NCBI RefSeq assembly: GCF_001039355.2
Contig: NW_019775905.1
Location: 93,736-130,244 of the forward strand
From: Lingula anatina
Taxonomy: Eukaryota; Brachiopoda; Lingulata; Lingulida; Lingulidae
Direction of reading: 5' to 3'
DNA length: 36,509 bases
The position numbers were made by a program, and so were the translations under genes. Shown piece by piece: positions 20,520 through 29,789 of the stretch (position 1 is its first letter; every line of letters starts with the position of its first letter). Below the pieces are notes generated by a model, which made no database searches, was not told where the DNA came from, and saw nothing but the letters and a program-made list of their open reading frames with translations.

Positions 20520-21575
20520 GCATCGTGGTATTCATATGAATGCACATGGGTCAAGTTTTGACTATTGTAATGAAGGCGTGGGTTGTGGTTGTTGGTATGT
20601 CAAGTACATAACGAATCCTTTGAAACAGATGCAGACCTACAAAAGTTGATTTGCTTTTCCAGCTGAATTAAAAATCACTCCTAAATCTCAGGCCTAACCA
20701 ACTACCAGACTCGGCACCTAAGGATCCTGACTTAACCGGTATATCGGACCACACTACCCGTTTTCAAGGTGTGTGTCAGATCGCATTTCGGAGTATCAGT
20801 CAGAACACCGACAGGATGAGCCCACGCTCGGCTGTCACCTTGATTGGATAGTAAACGATTGTCGTATTAAATCGCTATATGATTTAAAAACCGGGTGCAT
20901 AAATTTGAAAGCCACCTAGATGAACCTTAGACTGGCATATTAATCTAATACAATGCAAAAAAAAGCCCTATCAAAAGTGGTTAAAGCATTCAAACCGAAT
21001 GTCGTAAAGTCCCCATATACCCCCATAGAGATAATGAAATAAGTAATCTAAAGTAAGAGTACAGTTTAAGGTTGTTCAGCCGAGCGTGGATGAGCCCGCA
21101 GTCGTCCTACAAAATTTGTTCTTGGGTATGATACTCCGAAATGCTATCTGACACACACCTTGAAAACGGGTAGTGTGGTCCGATATACCGGTTAATTCAG
21201 GAGTGAGTTCAGGAGTTAATTCATTGAGTGCCGAGTCTGGTAGTTGGTTAGGCCTGAATCTCTCACACTTTCAGATGCTTTCACAGACACATTATCAATG
21301 CGAACATTGGTTTTTAATTTTTACCACAGTCATCAATGCCTTTAAAAAAACCCCGACAATTTCAGTTTTTCTGTCATTTAAAGCAATCTTGTTGAATTGC
21401 ATCCTCACAGGGATATCATCAATAGATTTCTCAATGGCTGACTCAACAATTTAATCAGGCTGGCTATCACAGTTTAGTCATACAGGCCTATATCTGAGTG
21501 TAACCAGCAAAAATGCTGTCTGAAGCATCACAGGAGCTTACGGACACCTGACTCAGGGGATTCCATGCAGAAGAG
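20520..21575 (-). pseudogene. LINE reverse transcriptase remnant, copy B, split by MITE
   Basis: Same decayed minus-strand fragment as 18180-18680, with the 'vRDLGVIFDS'-type block interrupted between 20688 and 21257 by the MITE. Contains the same stops, confirming that decay came before the MITE insertion and before the two versions separated. Confidence 0.65.
20689..21256. mobile_element. 568-bp MITE with long inverted repeats and a known empty site
   Basis: The left end CAGGCCTAACCAACTACCAG then ACTCGGCAC is mirrored by GTGCCGAGTCTGGTAGTTGG then TTAGGCCTG. After an unequal spacer (GGATCCTGACTTAA versus repeated TTAATTCAGGAG) the arms resume with ACCGGTATATCGGACCACAC and ATTTCGGAGTATC. Inverted repeats total about 110 bp or more. 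AATCT flanks both ends (20684-20688, 21257-21261), while copy A has it once (CCTAAATCTCTCAC). One more base of the inverted repeat can be counted (TCAGG/CCTGA), so the duplication is 3-5 bp. No transposase frame. The superfamily is not assigned. Confidence 0.9.
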
Positions 21576-21581
21576 ATATAT

Positions 21582-21939
21582 ATAGAAATGATGCAGTGCA
21601 TCATACTGTGATAAAACAAGGTATTGACTCATTTCAAGATGGTCCTCACAATCAAATGGGCAGTAACAGTGGCAGAGGGCAGTAAAGGCTGAGAAGGATG
21701 CTAAATAGTTTTATGATTGTCTAGTCCAAGTGTGCAAATTTTCAACAAATTTGTCAATAAATGGTGGGTCTTACCACGCATCAATGGGACTTTTAGAACA
21801 TGAAAATACATTTGGTGAGAAATCGTTGTTTCATTTGTTTGATTAAAGCATTTATATATCTTTACTCTTTATATAAAATAAATAAATGAACAGAGCAATT
21901 AAAAACCCACAGTATATTCAGCGCCCCCGGATGTCAGAC
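21582..21939. repeat. Second duplicated block, first copy (ends at N)
   Basis: From ATATATAGAAATGATGCAGT to GCGCCCCCGGATGTCAGAC, then the N at 21940. Repeated at 21966-22545. Lacks about 205 bp present in the second copy. Confidence 0.9.
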
Positions 21940-21940
21940 N
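21940..21940. other. Single N at second duplication junction
   Basis: As at 18689, this N is exactly where one copy of a duplicated block ends and a new contig-like sequence begins. Confidence 0.9.
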
Positions 21941-21965
21941 TGACACTTCTTTTGTCCAGTGTGTG
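21941..21965. mobile_element. Right end of a Tc1-like MITE
   Basis: TGACACTTCTTTTGTCCAGT then GTGTG, followed by TA, matches the right inverted repeat of the complete element at 34059-34296. The rest is cut off by the N. The first block copy reads GATATATATAGAAATG at this point with no element, so this is an insertion at TA in one version only. Confidence 0.75.
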
Positions 21966-22545
21966 TATATAGAAATGATGCAGTGCATCATACTGTGATA
22001 AAACAAGGTATTGACCCATTTCAAGATGGTCGTCCTCACAATCAAATGGGCAGTAACAGTGGCAGAGGGCAGTAAAGGCTGAGAAGGATGCTAAATAGTT
22101 TTTTTGATTGTCTAGTCCAAGTGTGCAAACTTGCCCCACCCACACAAACTAGAATCCACAAGAAAAATATACTTTTATCCAATTCTATGCATTTTACTCG
22201 ATAAAACTAACATAAGCAACTTCAACAGTCAGCATTTTACCACACTGCAGACTGCCAGTTTTGCTCATCTCTGACAACATCTTAAAATAAAACTGAGCTT
22301 AACAACAACAACAGTAGTCTCTTATTTGTCAATAAAATTTTCAACAAATTTGTCAATAAATGGTGGGTCTTGCCACGCATCAATGGGACTTTTAGAACAT
22401 GAAAATACATTTGGTGAGAAATCGTTGTTTCATTTGTTTGATTAAAGCATTTATATATCTATCTTTACTCTTTATATAAAATAAATAAATGAACAAAACA
22501 AATAAAAACCCACAGTATATTCAGCGCCCCCGGATGTCAGACATT
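21966..22545. repeat. Second duplicated block, second copy
   Basis: Repeats 21582-21939 with a 205-bp stretch (about 22130-22334) that the first copy lacks. The missing segment has AAA/AAAT microhomology at its edges and TTTGTCAATAAA direct repeats nearby (about 22325 and 22350), so a deletion in the first copy is likely. It continues past the first copy into a 21-G run. Confidence 0.85.
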
Positions 22546-22548
22546 GAT

Positions 22549-22569
22549 GGGGGGGGGGGGGGGGGGGGG
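22549..22569. repeat. Poly-G run (21)
   Basis: An uninterrupted run of 21 G just after the second duplicated block. Other long G or C runs are at 25382-25395, 27925-27937, 33578-33593 and 36482-36503. Confidence 0.95.
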
Positions 22570-23030
22570 AGGTCAGCTGTCTTAGTTGTATATTGCCAAA
22601 AAAGGAACATATGATAATTTCAAAACATTGCTTGGTAACCATGCACTTCATAACCAGATAGGGTCCTGGGCAAAGTTGCTGATATGAGATAACGGTAGCG
22701 TCAGGATGTTATGAGCTCGACTGTATGAACTTGGTCAGAACGTGATATGATGGCTCTTTCTATTTTACTAGTATCTAGTATCTGGACTTCTTATGTAGCC
22801 AAAGTTCAAGTTTTGAAAGCTTTCATTACTACACGGTAGCACAGCCATCATCAAGTTCACGTCGCGATTTTATTGAATTCGTTTTTAAAAAAATTAACTG
22901 ATTTTGATCGGGTTTATGGCAAAGTAGCCTACTAGTTTAAGGTGATAATCTAAAGTTGTTTTACATGTATAGGGTTTTAAGGCTCTAATCATTACCCAGG
23001 GGACAACTGAAAGTAAATAAATCAATTAAA
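22570..23030. other. Spacer, no gene seen
   Basis: No open frame, RNA or inverted repeat of note was recognised between the poly-G run and the CA array. Confidence 0.45.
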
Positions 23031-23038
23031 CACACACA

Positions 23039-23074
<36 letters not shown>
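23031..23074. repeat. (CA)n microsatellite
   Basis: About 22 CA repeats with one CT interruption near 23039. Confidence 0.95.
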
Positions 23075-23078
<4 letters not shown>

Positions 23079-23079
23079 G

Positions 23080-23608
23080 TAATAAAGTAAATGACTTACA
23101 CTTTCACTAATTGCAGATAATTTTAAAACGGAATCAAACGAGTAAAAGGATAGGGAGTTCAGTAGGAAGTTATTGATTGTAAGTTAAATTTCTCTAAGAG
23201 TCAACAAGTGTAGAATTGTTTTCGTAATAGGAAAAGGTGGAACGTGGCAAAGTCACACATAGTTCGATTCGATTGGTTAATTTCTCAATTGATTTGCAAG
23301 TTTCTGACACTTGTAAAACACATGCAAACTAAGGATGGATATGGTCCAAGCATGAATAATTCAAATAATATTTTTAATATTTTTAATTGAAAACAAGCCT
23401 CTTGGAGATTGCCTAATGAGGAAATGTTGCATGGCGGTTTGCAACATGAGAATGGAAAATTCCTTGTAATCTCATAAAGACAATGGAAAGAAAACAAGTA
23501 AATGCGTGATCAGTACGGAGAAATAGAGTATAAATACTTGTGAATTTGTATGTAAAAGAGAGCCGGTGAATAAACGTTCGAAAGCTCCAGACAGTCGTTA
23601 TTTTTTTC
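23080..23608. other. Spacer, no gene seen
   Basis: Two overlapping minus-strand open frames (23285-23649) have no recognisable family features and run through the CA array. No RNA gene was found. Confidence 0.4.
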
Positions 23609-23967
23609 ACACACACACATACACACATATACATACAAGTATACAACATTGGTCAAAAAGGTTGTCCCACCCCATTTGAATTTGGTGACATTTGATAGCG
23701 TCTTTTCAATTTAATAGACATTTCTTTACATCTGTAGAAGTCACAGTGAAACAGTGGATTTGAGGGGGTACCTCTTATAAATTTTACTAAATGGTATAAA
23801 ATGTTTATATTTTCACCACTATTTTGTATTTTTTTAACCATTAATCATGTTAGACACGGTATCTGTAATAAAAAGCACTATTTCTAATAATTTACAGCGA
23901 TCACAGGTGATCATTTGTAAATAAAAGTACATGGAAAGGGGGGTGGAACAACCTTTTTGACTAATGT

Positions 23968-24008
<41 letters not shown>
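23609..24008. repeat. CA ... MITE ... TG mirrored arrays
   Basis: (CA)n at 23609-23640 and (TG)n at 23972-24008 are inverted copies of one another and sit directly outside the inverted repeats of the MITE at 23644-23969. The whole 400 bp is therefore one extended inverted repeat with microsatellite tips. Confidence 0.8.
23644..23969. mobile_element. Tc1/mariner-type MITE, TA target
   Basis: The left end CAACATTGGTCAAAAAGGTT then GTCCCACCCC follows TA at 23642-23643. The right end, GGGGTGGAACAACCTTTTTG then ACTAATGTTG, precedes TA at 23970-23971. Inverted repeats are about 30 bp and the element is 326 bp. An open frame on the minus strand inside it is short and shows no transposase motif. TA duplication and this end structure fit a non-autonomous Tc1/mariner derivative. 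Confidence 0.85.
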
Positions 24009-24009
<1 letters not shown>

Positions 24010-25380
24010 TAATAGCGACTGTTATTACTATATATCTATAATGGATTGGCCCAAAATAAAAATACACGAGTATATCTTAACTTATATGATTTCAAACAAT
24101 TTTTAAAAGTTCCAATGTATTCTACGTTGATAAAATAGCAAATTAACAGTTGCATCTTAGATTGGTGCATGTTCATTTAATATACTGTACATGTATATAC
24201 AACAAATGTCTATACTGGTCCACGACGAGTCATATTCCAAAGCCGCCAGGAAGCCTCCCAATAAAATCCTGTTTAAGCCGATGACATGCCTGATGTATTA
24301 TGGTTTCCCTTTTAATAGACATTCAAGACCTACTTAATATTGCTGTCACGCCCAGCTTTACCGAAGGAAAAACTTTCACACGCCTTACACGCACTAAAAT
24401 ATAACAAAGAATTTCAATACACTACTTGGATATGCATTTACATAAGTCACAACTGGGATTTTTGCAAAGAAATCAATACATACATTAACTTTATATCTCA
24501 AAGCAAACTATGATGAATCATATACAGATGCTGACTCTGTCATTTATTTTGGCATTACATTGCTTCTTTCAGTAGCCACACGGAACATACCTGTAGGCTT
24601 TATTCCTTTATGAAAAACTTACCGCTCCTCCTCCTCCTAGCCTGCACTCGTCTCTGAAAACTCAACTGGTACAGACCCTTCTTCTTGCTTGCATCAAAGA
24701 TATTAGCACAAAGGCAACTTTTTATACAAAAATATAAAAAAAACCAAACCACACCGGGTATTGCAAAACATGCAGTGCAATGTAAAATATTTATTATCCG
24801 GCTACCTCTCACTAATCTGACACACGTTACATGTAATTGATAAAACACAAAGTAATTGACTAAAACATCTGCAGGCCTATTCCTGTGAGTAAAAATTTAA
24901 AAATGAAGAGAGATAAATTTCATCAACATATTACGTTTCAATAGTTTTGTGCTTGATCAACGTTGTTCTTATTTGAAAGTACACACAACCCAGTCAAGGT
25001 TACAAAATTCAAAATGACCACCAAAACTATGACCTTGCATCGTTTTAACTTTAGCTCGCGCCTGGGTGGGAAATCGGCATTTATATGTGCTGATAAGGTG
25101 CTAATAACGGGTAAAAGAGACAGGTAAAAGTAAACCAAACGGCTTGTAAAAAAATAAATAAATAAATAAAAAACAATTACTGGAAACATGCCGAGCCCTT
25201 ATCCCCAATATTAAGACTGTCCTAGACCGTATTCCAATTGCTGGTGTATTACACTGTTGACAGCGTAAGTTTATTTCTGTCATTTTCTGGGGTCTAAAAA
25301 TTAATAAAATGAGCATTTCTAGTTATGCGAAGCAATTTACAACCCAGTTTGATGACTCAGGGTATAACGAGACCAGCGAA
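24010..25380. other. Spacer, no gene seen
   Basis: AT-rich sequence with a short (AAAT)n run near 25150-25170. Open frames are short and unrecognised. No RNA gene or inverted repeat was seen. Confidence 0.45.
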
Positions 25381-25381
25381 A

Positions 25382-25395
25382 GGGGGGGGGGGGGG
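25382..25395. repeat. Poly-G run (14)
   Basis: Fourteen G in a row followed by TAGGGG. Confidence 0.95.
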
Positions 25396-25861
25396 TAGGG
25401 GTACCAACCGGTTATTGACGTCAGTGGTGCCAGTGTAGATTGCCATCGATTATAATGCCTTTACCTGGACCAAGTACCTACGACACGGTCAGACTAAGCA
25501 GTTGGATGTGAGCTTGTGAATGGGGGCAAAATCCCCTATAGCGGTGTTTCTTGTTAAGGCCCATCAAAATAATTGAGATATATATTAGTATGCCCAAGAA
25601 TCTGCCTGATTTTAATTGGGCTTGCACAATATATGTATATACATTCGCTATTGGAATACGATTACTGGTAAACAACTTGGAATAATCATACTGTATGAGA
25701 AGGGTATGAGAAGAAAATGGAGACATTTCTAAGACAGGGATGCCTGGGTTACTGGTACATGTTGCGGCACTATTAATGAAAGAATATTTTCACACTCTGC
25801 GGGGTGAAAAGTATTGAATGGTATATCTTAGTATGTCTCTCTTACCTTTATCCACGGAGCG

Positions 25862-26077
25862 ATGGTGAATTGGGGAAAGTGGGTGGGGAAGGGAGAGAAG
25901 GATGGGGAGAGCAGAGTGGAAGAGGGAGAGGAGGGTGGATGGGGAGAGAAGGGTGGATAGGGTGGGCCGGGGTGAGGTGGGCGGATTGGGTAGGGAGGGA
26001 GGGTAGATCGGAGGAAGTGGGAAGGGGGGTAGGTAGGGGACAGGAGGGTGGATGGGAGAGAGGCGGGATTTGGTTAA
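25862..26077 (+). repeat. G-rich, C-poor tract with G-quadruplex potential
   Basis: About 215 bp on the plus strand are made almost entirely of GGG/GGGG blocks separated by 2-6 bases (for example GGGTGGGGAAGGGAGAG and GGTAGGGAGGGAGGGTAG), with a loose GGATGGGGAGAGAAGGGTGG repeat. Cytosine is nearly absent. Such sequence can form intramolecular quadruplexes and R-loops. The open frame through it is an artefact of the composition. Confidence 0.8.
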
Positions 26078-26339
26078 CTTTTTATCTTTCTTTTTTTTCT
26101 TTGTTTGTCTCTTGTTTGTTTCTGAATTTCAGCCTGCCTTAAGTTGCAGTAACTCTATTGTATAAATTAGGCAGCGCGTGTTTTAAAAGTTATATATTAA
26201 GCATGTCTGCGTTGGCCTGTGGGTGAATAAAAGAATAGGAGAATCCTTGATAGTTGTTTAACAATTGCAGCCAACGGAGTGTGTTCAATATGAGGGAGCA
26301 TTCACAACCAGTTGATATGTAGACTTATTAGTCCAAGGA

Positions 26340-27280
26340 TCAAATATGGCGCGGCCCTTTTGATACCCTAGGTTCTAGATTCCGGTATTGCCAGCTCGAT
26401 CTTGATTTCATATATAACCCATATCAGCAATACCAGGCTCTAGCGAACAGCGGCAACTCGGGGGCGTTCTTTTTCAAAATTCTGCCTGGGGCGCTTCCAT
26501 ATTTGGAAGTCATGTGTCTCGTACGTCACAGGTTTGGCCGCCTGGAGCTGCCTTTCCCGCCTTGCGCTGAAGTTATCTCGTGCAGACGAGACAAGAAGCA
26601 ATTGAAGTGCCTGACGCGGAGTTAGAAGTTTGAATTGAAAATATCTTGCAGTCGAAGGTCAGTGCCACAATACAAGCAACATTCTGCTGTAAAAACTGAT
26701 TTTCGTGTAGCCATTGTGCAGCCCTTATAGTGGTATCGGGCATACAGTGTAGCTGTCAAATTTGGCACACGGCAAGCACGTGTATTGTGCACGTGTATTT
26801 CTCAGGACTAAATGTTCTTTGATAAGCAAAAAATACAAAAACATTAGATATATTTTTTTTGTTTTCGAAGAATATTATTTATTTTTTCACTTAACATCTT
26901 AAATACAGCAAATAAAATTAAATAAAGCAGAATTAAATTTGTTTTACGTTTCATTTCAATGGTCTGATGACATTCAACTGCAGAATCACTGCGGAGCAGT
27001 TCTATTTGATTGACGGAAGCCTAACATGGCCGCTGTTCCTCAGAGCTAGTAAAAATGACTCCAAGGTATATTTAATATTTACAAGCTAAGTTTTACGTTG
27101 CTCTGACACTCAGGGTACCCTTTTGAAAGCATGTCCCGAAATTTAATTGCTCTCACCCTGCTGGGACGGCGCGAGTGGGAGGCGTGGAAATCCATTACAT
27201 TGTTTTAGGGGATTATGCGACTGGCTTTCAAGTGGGAGCCGCATTTGATCAGCGGACTAGTTAGACCGCGGATCAACTGT
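26340..27280 (+). promoter_or_regulatory. CpG-richer promoter-like segment with candidate 5' exons
   Basis: This stretch has visibly more CG dinucleotides than its surroundings (GGCGCGGCCC, CTGACGCGGAG, GACGGCGCGAG, GACCGCGG). A CRE-like TACGTCAC lies at 26522. From about 26530 to 26657 there is no ATG, and the segment ends TCGAAG followed by GTCAGT, so it could be a 5' UTR exon. A second candidate runs 26984-27065, after ACTGCAG: it holds a 6-codon ORF (MAVPQS, then TAG), then ATGACTCCAAG before GTATAT. No downstream coding exon was found, so the gene is unproven. Confidence 0.3.
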
Positions 27281-27924
27281 GTGTGGCTGCTCCCTAAGGA
27301 TAATTATCACAGCATACTCAAATTTTAAGGCAAAAATATCGACTTCACTAACAATATGGGTATTAATTAAAGGTGAAAGCGTTGCTTCAGCAATGACCCT
27401 GTTTATAACAATACAAATGTGGTACACTTTATGTTCTCGTGACTATTACTAAAAATCCAGTATAAAGGAAGTCTTTTATTGTTATTCTTCTTTGTGAGTG
27501 CATGTGTTTGGGTAAGTGGGTGAGAAAAAAAAAACTACAAAATAAATGTCAATCTTACACTGGAAATACCCAATTGTTTTCGAAAAGTCCTCTGTCTGGA
27601 AAAATAATGAATCAGCCTGCAATATTCCGTGGCAGGGGCTAGCTAGTTATAGTTTGTATGGCAGTGGTTGTAGCGGAACAATGGTCGGTTGCTAGATGAC
27701 GCATGCAGTATGATCTTAATTTGAAGACATGCAGGTATTATATGTTGCCCTTAGGGAATCAGTGTGACTTATTTACGATCGTAAATGTCAGTTGAAAAGG
27801 GTAATTGAAGTTGAGTCCCTCAGCAGTCTCATTTGAACAAGTATTGCATACACTGGAGTAAAAGTTATGATATTGAAATGTGCACGCAGTTATACGTCAT
27901 TTATGGCACTTTCACGAATAGGAC
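27281..27924. other. Spacer, no gene seen
   Basis: No coding frame or structured repeat was recognised. If a gene starts at 26340-27065 this would be intron. Confidence 0.4.
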
Positions 27925-28122
27925 GGGGGGGGGGGGGCTCAAGAGGTCAATTTGCAACCACACATTTAAAGTAGCTGCTGTTTTAAAGCTTTTTTGGACA
28001 GAATTAGGAATTACTTTAGTTTATGATTTGGCATGTGGACTTTATTTCGGTCGTTACTGGGAATCCACGTGCGCTTTATATGTAACTTTACTTAAGCCTT
28101 CCAAGCCAGGGTTTTCCAAGAC

Positions 28123-28211
<89 letters not shown>
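28123..28211. repeat. Poly-A (29) followed by (AT)n
   Basis: Twenty-nine A then about 30 AT repeats. It could be the tail of a retroposed sequence, but no body was recognised upstream on the plus strand. Confidence 0.95.
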
Positions 28212-28213
<2 letters not shown>

Positions 28214-28312
28214 CGTTTTTTCCCCGGACTAACTAACATTTAATCTTCCTTTTCTGTCACTCGCCGTAATTCAGTAACATTTTTGGAAAGAGCAAATGAT
28301 CAAAATCCTTAA

Positions 28313-29300
28313 TACCCCCGTCACACTAGAGGCAGAATGAACAAGAATGCCGTCGGAAAGACAATTCTTTGTGCATTCCTGGATATTCAAAGAGCATTCT
28401 AAAAATTCCGAGTGCATTTCAAATAGTTTTACCCATTCTTGTGGTAGGCCTGAAAGTTAAAAACTTTCGAAGTGCATTCCAAGTGGAAAATTATCGAATG
28501 GCATTTGAATAGTATTCTAAAAGCACTGTGACTGCATTCTAAATATTCTCACGGCATTCCGACAACATTCGAAACATTCTGATCACATTCTAGGAATATT
28601 CGAACTTGCACGCGACTTAAGGCCCCCGTCGCACTTATTCGGAACCAGCAGGAATCAAGCTAGAACCATCCAGAATGAATTAATTGAAAAATTCGTGCCA
28701 TAATCGGGAGGAAATTTCAAATTGTAGTCAGAATATTCCGAATGAAATTCAAATGCCGTACGAGTGTGGTTTGACTGCTTGCCGAATACAGGCAGAAGTA
28801 TGTAAGAAGGTGCCTCGAATGATATATGAAGCGAACTCAAATGCAGTCAAATGCTCCCGGTTTGGCTGCCAATGATGGTTTGAAATATAACGAATTCAAA
28901 CATAATGCAGCTGAAATACCTAAAATACTTAATTAAAATTACTTTCTAACATGCTTAGAATGTAACACGATGCCCAGAGTGTATAAATAACGCCACAGGA
29001 ATGTTAACTGATCGTAATGTTTCGAATGCTGTCGGAATGCCGTGAGAATATTTAGAATGCAGTCATAGTGCAGTTAGAATACTGTTCAAATGCCATTCGA
29101 TAAATTTCCTCTTGGAATGCACTTCGAAAGTTTTTGCATGACAAAAACATTCGAGCCCGCCACAAGAATGGGTAAAAATATTTAGAATGCACTCAGAATT
29201 TTTAGAATGTTTTTAGAATGCTATTCGAATATCCTGGAATGCACAAAGAATTGTATTTCCGACGCCATTCTTAATCATTCCGCCTCTAGTGTGACGGGAA
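28313..29300. mobile_element. Foldback element X with about 300-bp inverted arms
   Basis: After TTAA (28309-28312) the left end reads TACCCCCGTCACACTAGAGG then CAGAATGAACAAGAATGCCG. The right end is its inverted copy, CGGCGT-like then CATTCCGCCTCTAGTGTGAC and GGG at 29298. The arms match for about 300 bp, including TTACCCATTCTTGT/ACAAGAATGGGTAA and ACTTTCGAAGTGCATTCCAA/TTGGAATGCACTTCGAAAGT. The right TTAA is no longer visible (AATTTTATA). Arms are studded with CATTC (left) or GAATG (right). No transposase is present. Its arms interlock with those of element Y. Confidence 0.75.
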
Positions 29301-29666
29301 TTTTATACTCCGCCAGAATGTTTCGAATGTGCCTGGGATGAGCTGAAATATTAATTTTGGCAGCAATCGAACTACACTAGAGCGCCCTTCAAAGTATATT
29401 CTAAATATTCTTACTGCCTTCTTACAGCATTATAAATATTCCTAGTTTTCCAACTACATTCGAACTGCTTTTGAGAGCTATACAGTCGAAAATGCACTCA
29501 TCATTCCAGGCGAATTCAAGCGCATTCTGAGTATTCCAACGGTACTCTTACAATAATAAAGGTCAATTTGAAAATTTCCCCCGAATGTGGTTCGAATTTT
29601 AAAAATTCTTCGTTCGGGCTTATTCATCTTCATTCCTGCTGATTCCGAATAAGTGTGACGGGGGTA
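28621..29666. mobile_element. Foldback element Y interlocked with X
   Basis: After TTAA (28617-28620) the left end reads GGCCCCCGTCGCACTTATTC then GGAACCAGCAGGAAT. The right end is ATTCCTGCTGATTCCGAATA then AGTGTGACGGGGGTA at 29666. Inner parts also match, for example GGGAGGAAATTTCAAATTG against inverted CAATTTGAAAATTTCCCCC. The arms are about 300-360 bp. Element X's right arm is the loop of Y, and Y's left arm is the loop of X. The TTAA on the right has decayed to TAAG or similar. Non-coding; the open frames on its arms are unsupported. Confidence 0.7.
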
Positions 29667-29724
29667 TAAGCGCGGGTTTTCCAGAGACCCCATTCATACC
29701 CTTGACTTGATTTTTGGCCATGTG

Positions 29725-29725
<1 letters not shown>

Positions 29726-29757
<32 letters not shown>

Positions 29758-29780
29758 TATTTATTATTTATTTATTATTT
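29726..29780. repeat. (ATT)n / (TTTA)n microsatellite
   Basis: Ten or more ATT repeats passing into TTTATTTATTA-type units. Confidence 0.9.
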
Positions 29781-29789
29781 TTCATTTGC

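Larger units (their letters stand above)
18690..21582. repeat. Duplicated block, copy B
   Basis: Restarts at the sequence seen at 16499 and runs in the same order to GCAGAAGAGATATATATAGA at about 21582, then continues into sequence that copy A never reaches. Relative to copy A it has a 274-bp extra stretch (20147-20420), a 568-bp MITE (20689-21256), one fewer minisatellite unit and one fewer 96-bp unit. Substitutions are sparse, at a level fitting alleles of a polymorphic species. Confidence 0.9.

Noticed and set aside
25804-26142. 112-codon glycine/arginine-rich ORF
   Set aside because: It is a translation of the G-rich tract; the composition explains its openness.
26363-26452. Imperfect inverted repeat around GGTATTGC/GCAATACC
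   Set aside because: About 15 of 20 matches with a long loop; too weak to call an element.
27833-28243. 136-codon ORF ending in poly-Lys and Ile-Tyr repeats
   Set aside because: Driven by the poly-A and AT repeat at 28123-28211.
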